From Uranotaenia lowii (taxonomy: Eukaryota > Arthropoda > Insecta > Diptera > Culicidae): 64,000 nt of DNA. The notes beneath the pieces are model-generated. The model saw only the letters and a program-made list of their open reading frames with translations, had not been told where the DNA came from and did not search any database. The position numbers and the translations under genes were made by a program. Position 1 is the first letter of the stretch, and the number at the start of each line of letters is the position of its first letter. Below, one piece after another: positions 1-11,815 of this stretch. Location: the NCBI RefSeq assembly GCF_029784155.1, contig NC_073691.1, forward strand, positions 131,502,714-131,566,713. The letters run 5' to 3'.

Positions 1-261
1 AGCTCAAAGGCACGGCATCCAACACAAAGCTGTAATACTTTTTTATGATAATAAGGCCGGAACAAATTTCAAATCCTTCTTTTGTCACTCGGAGTAGAAG
101 CATCGCGAGGGGGGTAATAAAAAATAATGCGAAAAACAAATAAATTGGAATAAATTGCACAAAAGGTTGTATGAAACCAAATTGTATACAATATCATTGC
201 ACAAAACCTATAAATCAAGTAATTGTTTATCGTTGTTTGGTTTTGATCACCGCACTTTTCT

Positions 262-350
262 ATGGTTTTCTTTGATTGATAATTTTTCGGTGATTTATTT
301 AGGACGAAATTAAAACTGCTGTTTTTTTTACGTTTCGGCCTACTGAGCTT
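262..350 (-). repeat. inverted copy of the element's 3' terminal 89 bp
   Basis: This is the reverse complement of 3022-3110 with no mismatch seen by eye. It is joined directly to the truncated RT gene at 350/351. The tag continues outward to 232 with about 30 bp not present at the 3' end. Confidence 0.9.
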
Positions 351-1330
351 CAATATCAAGCCAAAGTCTTTGAGAGCATGGTTCACTCGGTGCTCTATAA
401 CGCCACTCGTCACTTGATCTCTGACTATCAACACGGATTCGTTAGGAAGCGATCCACAGTGTCAAACCTGATGTGTTACACCAACTTCCTATCAACCGAA
501 ATCGAGAAGCGTCGACAAGTGGATGCAGTCTACTTTGACTTTAGTAAGGCTTTCGACAAAGTTCCTCATAGACTCGCCATTGAAAAGCTGGTTCACATGG
601 GTCTTCCCCCTTGGATGACCGAATGGCTTCAATCGTATTTAACCGATCGAAGAGCGTTTGTCTAGATCAATACATCACGTTCGCGTATTTTTTATTTGAC
701 CTCAGGTGTCCCGCAAGGCAGTATTCTAGGCCCTTTGATTTTTGTTCTTTTTGTGAACGATCTGGCTTTCCGTTTGAAATCCTGTATGCTGCTATATGCT
801 GATGATCTTAAGATCTACAAAATAATCTCATCGGTTCTAGATTGCCACGCTCTTCAATCTGACATTGACGAGCTTCTCCTGTGGTGCTTGGAAAATGGGA
901 TGCAGTTGAACATAAAAAAATGCAAGTCCATAACTTTTAGTCGCCGTCAGTCCAATGTCTGTTTCGAGTACAGTATCAACGGTACCAGCATCGAACAAGT
1001 CAGCTCCATGAACGATCTGGGCGTCATCGTAGATAAAAAACTAACGTTCAGCGACCATATCAGTGCCATCACAGCGAAGGCTTTCTCTGTTCTTGGATTC
1101 GTGAGGCGCAATTCACAATCCTTTCAGGATGTATACACTCTTAAAGCTGTGTACTGTTCCTTGGTGAGAAGTGTATTGGAGTACGCCGCTTGCGTGTGGG
1201 CTCCTTACCATACATCTTGGAGTCTTCGAATCGAAAGGGTGCAGCGATCATTCATTCGTTACGCTCTTAGGTCACTTCCGTGGAACGACCCCATCAATCT
1301 TCCGGATTATGAGAATCGGTGCGTGTTGAT

Positions 1331-1452
1331 TGTGGTATCCTGACGTAAGAGATAAACAGCAAGAGTAAAGAGAACATAAAAAGCGAGCATAGACGAGAGC
1401 AGAGGCTCAGTCTAGATAGAACCGGCTAGCAGTTCAGATGGGAACATCATAT
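1331..1452 (+). repeat. 5' LTR of the nested element
   Basis: 122 bp, matching 2547-2668. Begins TGTGGTATCC and ends at the base before the primer-binding site. Confidence 0.85.
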
Positions 1453-1469
1453 TGGCGACCGTGACAGGA
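1453..1469 (+). other. primer-binding site, tRNA-Arg type
   Basis: TGGCGACCGTGACAGGA directly abuts the 5' LTR. It matches the complement of a tRNA-Arg 3' end from memory. Confidence 0.7.
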
Positions 1470-1800
1470 CCACTGCCCCTCTCGAAGAAAGAGAAGTCTT
1501 GATCCGATTAGCTGTGCGAGAGTCGTTGCGAAGGTGCTGCGGAAAGTTGGAGAGGCGTTACGGGACGTTTTTATTAAGTGTTTGAGAGCCGTTGCGTAAG
1601 GTTCTCCGAGAGGTTCGAGAGGCGCTGCGTAAGTTGCAAGAAGTGTGAGGAGTGGGGACGCAATATAAGAGTTGTTGCGCGATATAATGACAGGAACTGC
1701 GGGATGGCGTGCAGCACGTGAGTGATGTGTGAGCAAGGGGGTGTGCTAGATTTAGTGGTGCGCAAAATGTTCTACAGTGAATATGCAAGAAAGAAATGAG

Positions 1801-2032
1801 AACACTAGTCCGGGTTAGGCCCAAGGCAGTGTTATTATTTGCAGTCGGGGTTAGCCCAAGGCGCAGATAGTTGAAACTATAACACTAGTCTGAGTTGAGC
1901 TCAAGGTAGTGTAGATTTGTAGAAATTTGCAGTCGGGAATGGCCCATGGCGCAAATTAATGGAACGAAACACTAGTCCGAGTTAAGCTCAAGGCAGTGTT
2001 CGAGTTTGCAGTCGGGTTTTAGCCTAAGGCGC
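1801..2032 (+). repeat. three ~75-bp tandem repeats in the LTR-element interior
   Basis: Each unit contains AACACTAGTC, then a half-site like CAAGGCAGTGT, then GCAGTCGGG and an AAGGCGCA-like block. Units begin near 1801, 1881 and 1968. A purine-rich stretch built on AAGAAAGATGATGG follows to about 2480. No coding frame is supported. Confidence 0.7.
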
Positions 2033-2546
2033 AAAAAAAAGGAAAAAGAAAGATGAAGGCAAGAAAGATGATGGAAAGAAAGAAGATGTCAAGTTGAAAG
2101 AAAAAAGATGATGGACAGCAAGATGATGGGAAGAGTATACTTCAAAAAGAAAGATAATGGAAAAAGGAAGAAAACGGAAGAGAAAGCTAATGTATAAAGA
2201 CAGATTATGGAAAAGGAAAATAATGAAAAGCATAAGATTATCCAAAGAGGAAGATGATGACAAGAAAGATTAAAGGAAAAGGAAGACGATGGACTAAAGG
2301 ATAATTAGGATTGTGGAAGGAGAATGTTTATGGAAATAACAATAGAACAATCGGGAGAAATAGTTGAAAGTCAAAATCATTACCTAAAGCTTCGAAAAGA
2401 AAACAAAGGAGGGAAATGACATAGTTGAGGAGAACGCAGAATAGAGAAAACATTTCAATTTATAGATGCATGAATTAAGCGTAGAAGAGAAGGATTTTGA
2501 ACAAAGACCTGAATGCAATTAGGCAGCTTTTTGTGCAAGCGGAGGA

Positions 2547-2668
2547 TGTGGTATCCTGACGTAAGAGATAAACAGCAAGAGTAAAGAGAACATAAAAAGC
2601 GAGCATAGACGAGAGCAGAGGCTCAGTCTAGATAGAACCGGCTAGCAGTTCAGATGGGAACATCATAT
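2547..2668 (+). repeat. 3' LTR of the nested element
   Basis: Direct copy of 1331-1452, preceded by a purine tract and followed by the second TGAT. Confidence 0.85.
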
Positions 2669-3021
2669 TGATCAATTTAGAAACCCTCTCTTCCAGACGT
2701 GTAAAACTAAAACGGCTTTTTGTGTTTGATCTGGTTACCGGCAACGTGGATTGTGCAGCTCTACCTAATGAAGTATGCTTTCTTGCACCATCCAGACATC
2801 TACGAGGAAGACAACTTTTAGCGCTAGGCATGCACCGCACTACTTACGGGCAGAATAATCCTCTGACCAGCTGTTTTCAGTGTTTTAATGTTGTGAACAA
2901 TTTGTTTGATTTTACTGTGTCCAAAACGATGTTTAAACATAGGATTAAGAACCTTAGATATTAAGATCAGTCTGTAGGATATTTGAATCCAAGACGGTGT
3001 GTGAAATAAATAAACAATATG

Positions 3022-3110
3022 AAGCTCAGTAGGCCGAAACGTAAAAAAAACAGCAGTTTTAATTTCGTCCTAAATAAATCACCGAAAAATTATCAATCAA
3101 AGAAAACCAT
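3022..3110 (+). repeat. 3' terminal 89 bp, partner of the inverted 5' tag
   Basis: Follows the AATAAA-like signals of the non-LTR 3' tail and ends exactly at the 3' target-site duplication. It matches 262-350 in inverted orientation. Confidence 0.9.
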
Positions 3111-3493
3111 GTAATTGTTTATCAAAAAAGTTCAATAAAATCAAAAATATAAAAGGTGAAATAACTCCCATCTTTAAATATTTGTTTTTTGGTGATGTAA
3201 TCTTACGGATATTTGAATTTTATTTCGAAATGTACATAAAATACTTCAAACTTTATTTATTTCCCCCTTCGGATATTTTGAGATTTTCGAAAAGAGGGGG
3301 GGGGGGGGGGGGGGGTTGACAAAAGAAGAAATTTATAGTTGTTCCAGCCTAATTGATTGAAGATTATGAATTTGATTATTTATTTTCGAAAAATCATACT
3401 TTGAATAGGAATTGTAGTTCAAGGTCCAATGAAAGGTACCGATCCAGAAGCAAAATAGGAACAGTAAGTTCAAAGTTGGATATGTTGATCATT

Positions 3494-3860
3494 GACTGAG
3501 TCGATTTGGGGTCATTTTGGAATTTCTCAAACCCTGGGGTCTAAAAAGCTTCCTCTTGGTCTAAAACTCTTCCATGATTTTTTGCAAAATTTTTAAGTAA
3601 CGTTTACATGAGTAAATTTGAACTTTTTGGTTTGTATGGGAAAATTGAATATTTGGTACTGAAAAATCAACATCATTTTTGTTCTGTGGAACCGAGCCAG
3701 CTGATGGTTTGTGTGCCAATTAATAAATTTCCTATAGGAAATTTTCTGCCGAACAACTTTGTTGAAGACCGTAACTTCGTATCTTATTAGGCAGTTATTA
3801 GCTGTTTAACAGAGGTATGTCTTTCAGCATTGATTAACAATAAATTCAATTGAGATCACT
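3494..3860 (-). mobile_element. truncated MITE, inverted copy of the one at 5170
   Basis: The sequence beginning GACTGAGTCGATTTGGGGTC is the reverse complement of the far end of the MITE at 5170-5567. The homology runs inward through the block containing AGTAACGTTTACATGAGTAA and ends near 3860, before a second terminus is reached. It is diverged from its partner and lacks one terminal repeat. Confidence 0.7.
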
Positions 3861-5169
3861 GCTTGAGCCTCGCGAAGTGTTGCATGGAAAGTAGTCACGC
3901 AAAAAAAAGGTAATATGAACAAGAAAAAAAAACTTCTATACGTGTTACGTTTTGCCAATACATAAGATTGCGTTTATGCCTCCACAAGAACACAATAAAT
4001 GCTTCATTTCTAAAAAAAAGTTAATAATCTGAATGGTTTTCGGGCAAATGGAACAAACAAACAAGTAAAGAGCATATTTGATAAAGCTTCTGACAGATCT
4101 TTTTTTAATCGGTATGGACCAGTATTTAATGATGATTTACAATCGATCGTAAAAAAATATTTAAATACAATTTGAGAAAAGCTTCGCGGGCCGCACAAAT
4201 ATGACACTAGGGACGCGTGTTGCTCATTCCTGGTCTATGCTAGGGATACTCCGTACTCCTTTAAGAGTACATGTACTCTTTTTCGATCGAGAAATGGGCG
4301 TACTTTTTTTTTGTGAATTTTTACCAAATGTACTCTTTTTTTGTTGAGAAACATTTGATCTTAAAAAACATCTTTTTTTTTTCTTTTTATGAGGTTGTTT
4401 CACATCTTATGCAAAAACAACGAAAGGATTACAGCTTACAACAAATTTCTTTAACCTCTTTCTTAATAAAGATGCGTTTTTAGTTGTAATAAAGTGAGCG
4501 CGATAAGCGCCTTTGAGTATGCAAACAGTAATCAATATGTACACAAATATGAAATAAGGTAATGGTAGTAGCGGCCTTCTCAGAGCATACCAAATATGTA
4601 AATCCTTTTCCTTATGTTTTGCATACCATTCAGGCGCAAAGCTCGATACTAAAATCACTGACCACACTGACTTGACTCTTAGAACAAAAATTCAACCATT
4701 TTCTGTCTAATTTTTTGTTGTCAGCTTTTGCAGGTTCGCAATACCGACGGCAGGTGGCGAACCTGAAAAATTTGACAAAAAATGCCCTGTAGGAAAAACG
4801 GTCCTGTTTAGCCCGATTTTATCGTAGAAATTGCGTGTTTTATTTTTAAAGTTGGGTGGCATTTCCTAACTGGGATAGCATTTCTTCAAATCGATCGATG
4901 CGCACTCTGGAATCGACATTGCGTACTGTTAGAAAAATGATTTTTTTTGTTTTTTTTTTCTGGAAAAATTATCCAGAAAACGAAATCGAGTGTCCAGTCA
5001 GTATGGTCAGTACTAAAATGATGACTAGGATAACGCGGGAGCTCAGAAAACCGGAGTTCGGATTAACGGGGTTCTACTGAGTATTGTTTCTCTGGACTTT
5101 TTTGTGTAAATGATCTCAATGTACTCTTTTTGGTGTTGCGGGATCTGGTAACCCTAAGTCTATGCCATA
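3861..5169. other. no gene seen; AT-rich DNA with GTACTCTTTTT motifs
   Basis: The stretch lies between two inverted MITE copies. TACTC/TACTCTTTTT motifs recur near 4250-4340 and at 5120, and AGGGATACTC (4242) faces GGTAACCCTAAG (5147), perhaps decayed termini of another short element. The open frames here are short and show no recognisable domain. A poly-G run (about 3297-3315) lies just upstream of the MITE pair. Confidence 0.4.
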
Positions 5170-5567
5170 TTAGACTGAGTCGATTTGGGGTCAGAATTGA
5201 ATTTATTGTATATCAATGCCAAAGACATGGATACCCCTGTAAAACAGCTAATAACTTTTTTGTCTAATAAGATACGAAGTTACAGTCTTGTACATAGTTG
5301 TTCAGCGGAAAAAATCCTTTCGAGAATTTATTAATTGGTACAAAACATATCAGCAGGCCCGGTTCCACGGAAGAAACACAAATGATGTAGATTTTTCAAT
5401 ACAAAATATTCAATTTTCTCATACAAACCTAAAAGTTCAAATTTACTCATGTAAACGTTACTTAAAATTTCTGCAAAATATCATGGATGAGTTTTGAACC
5501 CAAACGAAGCTTTTGAGACCCCAGGGTTTGAGAAATTCCAAAATGACTCCAAATCGACTCAGTCTAA
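5170..5567 (+). mobile_element. 398-bp MITE with TA target duplication
   Basis: The termini TTAGACTGAGTCGATTTGG and its near-perfect inverted partner at 5549-5567 are flanked by TA at 5168-5169 and 5568-5569. No coding capacity. A TA duplication is the habit of Tc1/mariner-like transposases, which presumably moved it in trans. Confidence 0.8.
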
Positions 5568-6007
5568 TACCATATATCAATGTAGAACAATAACTTTCCT
5601 CGATTAATCTGATCCTTTTTCAAATTTTGGTCTATTAAAAATGAAGCAATTAAGCTGCATTTATAAGGTTCGGAAATTCCCGGGATTTTTTAGCATTTCC
5701 CGAGATTCGAGAATTTAGTCAAATCTTTCTCTTTCTCGTGCGAGGTACATACACCCAAAATCTAGCCTCTATGGCAATCGTGAGTAATCATTATCATAAC
5801 ATCATTGGTAAGATAGGCAGTAAGCAAAACACAGTTTCCGCTCAATTCATTCCCTTTACCGTTTTCTTCAGAAGACAAAGGATAACACTGAAAGAAGGCC
5901 AAACTTCAGGAAGCCACCGTTGTGCGTTTTTCTTTGTGATTGATCGGTGGCAGAAAGCCCATGACAAATATCCCTCACCCTCCATCCTGCTCATTTAGTA
6001 CACTAAA

Positions 6008-6072
6008 CAGTTAAGATGTCGGATTGGCAAGACGATATAAAATTGGTGTTGTGAGTTCGATTCTAACTTCTC
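6008..6072 (+). mobile_element. decayed tRNA-like SINE head
   Basis: A B-box-like GAGTTCGATTC (6053-6063) lies about 30 bp downstream of a weak A-box region around GGATTGGCAAGACG (6021-6034). No acceptor-stem pairing is evident, so it is not a tRNA gene. A body and tail could not be delimited. Confidence 0.4.
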
Positions 6073-7815
6073 TAGGGCTTTGTGTTTTCGTTTATTTTCT
6101 TGTTTCAGGGATGAATTATCCAATAGTATGAAAGTCTCATAAAATATTTTTCTAGGTTCGTCTAGGTTGGTCATGAATCATTTTGCTTGGGAGCTCGAGT
6201 CCTTATGCCGTAGTGCTTTTTCAAACATATCATCCTTGGCACAGGCACATTTCAGCGCATTTTCGGCACCGAGATTTGCTCAATAGACATTGGATTTTTG
6301 CAACTTCTTCTATGGGTGTACCGGTCAAATAACCAAAATATGGCGGTCAAACCGTGCGATAAATAATTGGACAGCTAACGGTGTGAAATTTAAAATCAAA
6401 TTCAAAGTGGACAGCAGAAAGATTTTTTTAAAGGGAACCTGGCAGAACTCTAGCCAGAAAATTTTCATTGAGCAGTCTCGTGGATGTTACGGCAAAAAAG
6501 GGCAAAGAGTTGAACAATTTGATATCCAGTTTTTGATAAGGCTGGCAATTCGCTGAATCTGCAAATCAGTAATTGATACACAACGATTTTCAAAATAACC
6601 GGGCAAATATATAAGTAAGAATGCTTCTAAATGCGACCGTTCTTCTTTCATAGCACTTTCATAGGGCTCACAAAGTTGACTTTCATTCTCATTGGATTTG
6701 AAATTCTGTCATTATTAGAAAACTGTGAAGGTGTGATAACAAGTTAGAATGGTTGTTTTCTTTTTTGCAGAGATATTTAAGACAATCGGCTACACTTTTG
6801 CTAACTTCCACCAAATACTTTTTTTTCGAGGAAATTTGAAGAACAAGCTCCAGGAAGAACGTCATCCAAAAAGTCCTTTACTTATTTGCATAATGTTAAA
6901 CCACTATTGTTTCAAACGGCTCCTGCAGAAATTATATAAGAAATTATAAAGGAATTTCTGGGAACATTAAAATGGCTGGAAATAGACACTCTAGATTTAA
7001 CCAAATCTGCGATGAGGAATTATGCTGATGGAAACAAATATCAGGCCACCAACATGATTGGGGTGATGGGTCTACAAAGACCTCTAAGCTTTATCTATGA
7101 GAATGAGATTCAGACCAACAGATTATCCACTGCGGAGTTATTAAGAAGCGCTTTAAATCTGATGAATCGAAGGAAAGATGAATCCAGCGTGCCAAAACTT
7201 TTGACAAGCTGGTTGAATTTGAGTTTTTATTTTTTATTTCTGTTGTTTCGTTCCTCGGAACAGTTTTCGGCTTCAAGCGACGGACCTAAATCTAGCTCCT
7301 GGTGGTATCGCCATCGTTCCAACTTTTAAACAAAACTTTTTCTGTCCACATCCTTGCGTGTAATAACCGTAGTTGCTATTATTGCTCACGTTTTGCGAGC
7401 TGCTCGTACTTTTTCACCAAATGAAAGGTACCGTGCCTGGGGATGAAGTAAATTTTCATTTTCGCTCACTTTCAACGCTAAATCCCACTTTGGGTACGTA
7501 TGTACGTTTGGAGTTTGTGCAAGTAAAGCCCTAATACTCTCTCCAGTATGTAGTGATGCTTGAGTGAGAGTACTATGTATTGCAATATTGCCGGCCAGGA
7601 CGCTCATAGGATACTATACGGAGCTACATAGTACCATTCACGGCATGTGATTGCTCCGAGCGAGAATACCCGGAGCTTCCAAAGTTGCCTGGCGAAGGAG
7701 GTGGTTGGCAAATGAGGGGGTGGAAGGCGGGAAGATTCCGTGGAACGTTTGCAATTTGTGTGTCCTATTTTCGCGCTGGCACTGTCATCAACATCAGACA
7801 CAGTCTGCCATGCAG

Positions 7816-7866
7816 CATCACCATCAACATCATGATCATTATTATTATTATCATCAACAACAGAAC
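7816..7866. repeat. imperfect CAT/ATT trinucleotide microsatellite
   Basis: Runs of CAT and ATT/ATC triplets, ending in CAACAACAG. Translations rich in His or Ile across this patch are artefacts of the repeat. Confidence 0.7.
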
Positions 7867-8792
7867 CGAATCTAGTCACATAGTTTTATATCGTAAAGCT
7901 TACTTCTTTTAGAAATGGGACATTTTTTTTGCTGACGAGTATTTTTCGAGTAATCCTACATTCAAAATGTTGACACATTTTGTTGCCTTTGAAAATTACT
8001 TTACGACCTATTTTTTCTAAATTTTAAAAAATTCCAATTTTAAATTGCAAGTGAAAAAGAAATATTTTGCACAGTTTCCTAAAAAACCATCATTATCAAA
8101 TTGATGGCTGACAAAACCGTTGATTATTCAAATAATTACCGTGTGTGAGTGGTGGAAAAGTATGCAAACACTGTCAAAAATGTCCACAAAGTTTAAATCA
8201 AGCATTATAGTGAAGCACATGATCGGCAACTACGGTTAAGGACCCGTCCATGGGACAATAAAAAAAAAGAATACTTTTATCACTTTTATTTTTGCAAATA
8301 ACTTACGGTGATTAGGAAAGTTGATAATTAAGTTAAAACCATTATTTTAAAATTTGTTGTAATGTTTTAAAGCTTTATCAAAAAGTCAGAAATTTCTTAA
8401 ATGATTTCAACTTATTTTTAAAAGTTATTGAATAACAAAAGCTTAAGAAAAAAAATCATTGCATATTTGTATTCAGGACATCCAGGGTAATCAACAAAAG
8501 CTCTTTGCACTTCAAAAAATGTGTTTTTGTGTAATTTTTCAAATCCCGTTAGAATGTGGAGTTGACCATTTAAATAAAAGAACAAGAATTAAAAAATAAA
8601 ATTGAGGTTGAAACTGGTTTCTTGAAGAATATTTTCGCTTTTAAGGTGTCGTTGTGCTCCAAATGTTAAGAAATTTGTTTGAATTGATGAATTGAATCAA
8701 AATTTTCCTGACGAACACGATAAACACGATGAACACATTGCCTTCCAACTGCGGTATTTTTTAATGCCGGTCGCTATTATTTGAGCAAAGTT

Positions 8793-9945
8793 ATTATTTT
8801 TATTCACATAGTATTCCGTCTCACGACATAACTTGACGAACATAACTCCTAAAATTCACTCGGTCCATGGTAACCGTTCTTCAATTTCTCGGACACCCCA
8901 CGTTCGCCAGATCACGCTCCACTTGGTCTAACCACCTCGCTCGTTGCACTCCCGCTCGTCTTGTTTCTACCGGATTCGTAGCGAACACCTGTTTTGCAGG
9001 ACAGTCGTCCGGCATTCTCGCAACATGTCCTGCCCAGCGTATCCGGCCAGCCTTCACCACCTTCTGGATAATGGGTTCGCCGTAGAGTCGCGCGAGCTCG
9101 TGGTTCATCCTTCGCCTCCACACTCCGTTCTCCTGTACGTCGCCAAAGATGGTTCTTAACACTCGTCGCTCGAATACTCCGAGTGTACGCAGGTCCTCCT
9201 CGAGCAATATCCATGTCTCGTACCCGTAGAGAACAATCGGTCAAATGAGCGTCATATACAGGTTACACTTCGTGCGAGGGCTAAGTCTTCTCGACCGCAG
9301 TTGCCTGTGGACTCCACATCGTCGCCGTCGACTGTGACCTTGTTATTGCTGGACAGGTGGGTTCGGTCGGTCTCGGATCCGCAGGCCAGCATGCACTTTG
9401 TCTTGGACGTATTAATCATCAATCCAATCCTACCTGTTTCGCGTTTCAGTTTGCGGTAGATCTCTTCCACCGCCGCAGATGATCTGCCGACTATATCAAT
9501 GTCATCGGCAAAGCAGATAAGTTGACTGGATCTGTTGAAAATCGTGCCCCGCATTCCGCCCACCGCTCGTTGCATAACACCTTCTAGCGCCACGTTGAAC
9601 ATCATGCAGGATAGACCATCACCTTGTCGAAGCCCCCTGCGCGATTCGAATGAACTCGACAATTCACCCGAAATCCGCACACAGCACTGCGTTCCATCCA
9701 TCGTCGCCTTAATCAGTCTGATCAGCTTCCCGGAAAAGCCGTTCTCGTCCATGATTTTCCATAGCTCGTTACGGTCGATCGTGTCGTATGCGGCTTTGAA
9801 GTCGGTGATGGTGCGTAGGGACTTGGTGTTCACGGCATTTTTGGAGGATTTGCCGTAATATGAATATCTGGTCCGTCGTTGACCGTCCCTCCATGAAGCC
9901 GGCCTGATGACTCCCCACGAAGTGCAAAGTTACACAGCACGATTT
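8793..9945 (-). pseudogene. RTE-clade (JAM1-like) non-LTR reverse transcriptase relic
   Basis: Read from 9945 to 8870 on the minus strand, the sequence shows AGFMEGRSTTDQ, a block with FKAAYDTIDR (motif A, near 9790), RRGLRQGDGLS (motif B, near 9635) and the catalytic FADD in LICFADDIDIVG (near 9510). After a gap comes the C-terminal region with RRVLRTIFG and RIRWAGHVARM. It is broken by a frameshift near 9800-9833, by an internal deletion between about 9300 and 9270 that removes roughly the connection region, and by a TGA just after it. The 5' half and endonuclease are absent. The 3' tail with ATGTGAATAAAAATAATAAC-like sequence ends near 8793. The clade call is from memory of JAM1-type proteins. 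Confidence 0.85.
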
Positions 9946-10663
9946 TGATGTTTGTTTGTTTGTTTTTTTTTTAGTTTGAGTAAATAACTCCGTCTTCATC
10001 CATATTGATGAGTTTAAGATCTTTTTTTTTTGAAAATATTGAAAGAAATTATTGTAGCGGAATATTTATTGTTTAATAATCAGAATCTCGTTACGTCCGT
10101 CGCATGGTTACCACAACTATAAATTGTGTACTGATTGAATTCATAGAGATACAGAAATTTTAGTCAGGAGGGTCAAACAAATACATATAGTATCACTGCA
10201 TCACTGGAAATTTGCCACATTATAGAGGAGACTCTTCCTTATCAAACGCACTTTGCACAAAAAAATCGATTGGGGGAACTGGAACATTTTTTTTTTAAGA
10301 TTTGGCTGATTGAAACTATGATTTCAATGATATTCGATGAATTGTGGCACAGTGTGTCTGATTTCAAAGGAGTTCATCGACTATCTTTGAAATCAACACT
10401 ATATAAAATTTACTTAAACATTAGGTCATAAACAATTAAAAAATCTTCTTTTGTCAAACTACACCAGACATCCCCTCCCCCCTTCTCTCCCTACATTTTT
10501 TCGAAAATTCCGGAGAAGGAAATGAATCAAATTCAATCAAGCTTCCAATAGTTCACAGGGTATAACCGGCGAACTGAAATGAAGGGAGAAAATACGTCAA
10601 TGATCACACAAATTGTGTAGCAAATGATTGAATTTGTGGTAATTTGTGGCAATTTGTTAGAGA
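9946..10663. other. no gene seen
   Basis: A (GTTT)n run (9951-9963) and a poly-T tract adjoin the truncated RTE end. The rest is AT-rich without recognisable features. Confidence 0.4.
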
Positions 10664-11130
10664 TTTTTTTTTTTTTTTACTTTAATTCAGTTTATTGAGA
10701 CCGAAGAAGTTTGAAAAAAACTGTTGACGGTCCCCCGACGGTGATACATTTCAAGTGTAGTGTGTGTTTGCTTTTTGCTTATCTACTACTTAAAACTATT
10801 CACTTTTTGCTGCCTTCAGGTTAAAGGAAAAGGAAGGAAGGGATAAAGGATGGGATTTGGGATTAATTATGTAGAAGGAAGGGTAAAGGATGGATTTAAG
10901 GGTGATACTTTAAATTTCCCACGCCAGGTTGCACACGGTTATGAAGACCATTTCCTGTCTTCTCCTCCCATGGTGTTGACAAGGTTTACCGCGCTTGTCA
11001 CGCGTTACTTTTGTGGCGAACTGTATCTTAGGAGGTCCGTGCGATTTAATTTTGTGTTTTGCTTCAAGAAGCACAGTAAGATCACACCCCTCCACTAGCC
11101 ATACTATCTATGTACAGTATGGTTTCGTAA
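10664..11130 (-). mobile_element. poly(A) retroposon 3' end (probable non-LTR 3' UTR)
   Basis: On the minus strand the segment ends with CTCAATAAACTGAATTAAAG followed by a long A-run (poly-T at 10667-10679 on the plus strand), which is a polyadenylation signal followed by a tail. Upstream sequence is GC-richer than its surroundings and holds no RT motif. The 5' limit is a guess from the change in composition. Confidence 0.5.
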
Positions 11131-11815
11131 GAGTGGGAATTAGAAGGTTTGAGTTCAAATGAGAGAAATCAGTGCTCAGAGAGAGTGAAAATGTGTTAAT
11201 TGTTGCAATTTGTGAAGCAGTTATGAAATTTTGATAATTACCACTCCAAATGCAAAGAACTCTCACTTGATTTCAATCCCTTGGTACAAACACAAGGAGC
11301 ACAAAGAGAACTGCGAAGCGGAATGTTCATTCACCGGATTAATTTCGCAAATTCGTTTCTGAAGGCCGGCACAGTGCAAGCGAATGGGATTTATTAAGCA
11401 AACATTAGCGACACCATGTTCTCCATAGAAAAATTTAGATTATTTAGGGAGCTTTTCGAAAGCTTTTGAAAACGGCCATACATTTATCCTAACTACAAAT
11501 TGTCAAATATTTACCTGGCATCGCGGATTGCGAAGCGATTCTACAGTGAAAAAATTAATCACACGTGAAAAAATCTTTGCGAAATATTGTCAATTGCTTG
11601 AATTTTTAGACTTCTGCGAGAGTCTGATTTGACAGATAAAAATCTCGCACTCACTAATATCATAACATTCTTCATGTAAACAATCATGTGGTAGAAGTTG
11701 AAAAGGGAGTATAAGAAAAAAGGACCAACATCAGAGTTGAGTTATTACAAATTATTTCTACCAAAAAATCAATATTCATATATGCACCGTTGCCATTTTC
11801 AACAACCTGCGCTGA

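Larger units (their letters stand above)
1331..2668 (+). mobile_element. non-autonomous 1.34-kb LTR retroelement nested in the RT gene
   Basis: Two 122-bp direct repeats starting TGTGGTATCC flank a non-coding interior. The interior opens with TGGCGACCGTGACAGGA, complementary to the 3' end of tRNA-Arg as I recall it, the primer used by 412/mdg1-type Gypsy elements. A purine tract (AAGCGGAGGA, 2537-2546) abuts the 3' LTR. TGAT at 1327-1330 and 2669-2672 is a 4-bp target duplication; a 5-bp TTGAT reading is possible because the LTR end is ambiguous by one base. No gag or pol frame is present, so the element would have been mobilised in trans. Its LTRs are identical by eye, which suggests a young insertion. 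Confidence 0.85.
351..2964 (+). pseudogene. reverse transcriptase of a Jockey/I/CR1-like non-LTR element, interrupted
   Basis: The frame beginning near 351 shows the non-LTR RT blocks in order: QHGFVRKRST near 430, the catalytic-aspartate block DAVYFDFSKAFDKV near 520-570, SGVPQGS with the following ILGP near 702, and the YADD block in LLYADDLKIY near 790. The thumb and C-terminal region continues to 1330 and resumes at 2673 with a block containing RR and FVFDLVTG, typical of this enzyme class, ending at the TAA at 2964. Three defects are visible: loss of everything 5' of the RT, one in-frame TAG at 663-665, and the LTR insertion at 1330. The reading frame is the same on both sides of the insertion. 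The enzyme would have primed reverse transcription of its own RNA on nicked chromosomal DNA; this copy cannot. Confidence 0.85.
232..3110 (+). mobile_element. 5'-truncated non-LTR retrotransposon with inverted 5' tag
   Basis: A 13-bp direct repeat, GTAATTGTTTATC, lies at 219-231 and 3111-3123 and reads as the target-site duplication. Between the copies are an inverted tag (232-350), a truncated reverse-transcriptase gene starting near 351, a 3' untranslated tail with AATAAA-like signals near 3004-3015, and the 89-bp sequence whose inverted copy forms the 5' tag. There is no 5' UTR, ORF1 or endonuclease domain, so the copy is dead on arrival. It was later split by an LTR element at 1331. The boundaries rest on the duplication; the clade is not fixed. 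Confidence 0.75.
5570..8792. other. no gene seen; unassigned AT-rich DNA
   Basis: Apart from a tRNA-like head (6008-6072) and a trinucleotide-rich patch (7816-7866) I see no recognisable element or gene. Open frames up to about 105 codons occur (for example 7012-7329) but carry no motif, and overlapping frames on the other strand are as long. Confidence 0.4.

Noticed and set aside
1434..1824. Minus-strand frames inside the nested LTR element as genes
   Set aside because: Overlapping frames in a short non-coding interior with no gag or pol motif.
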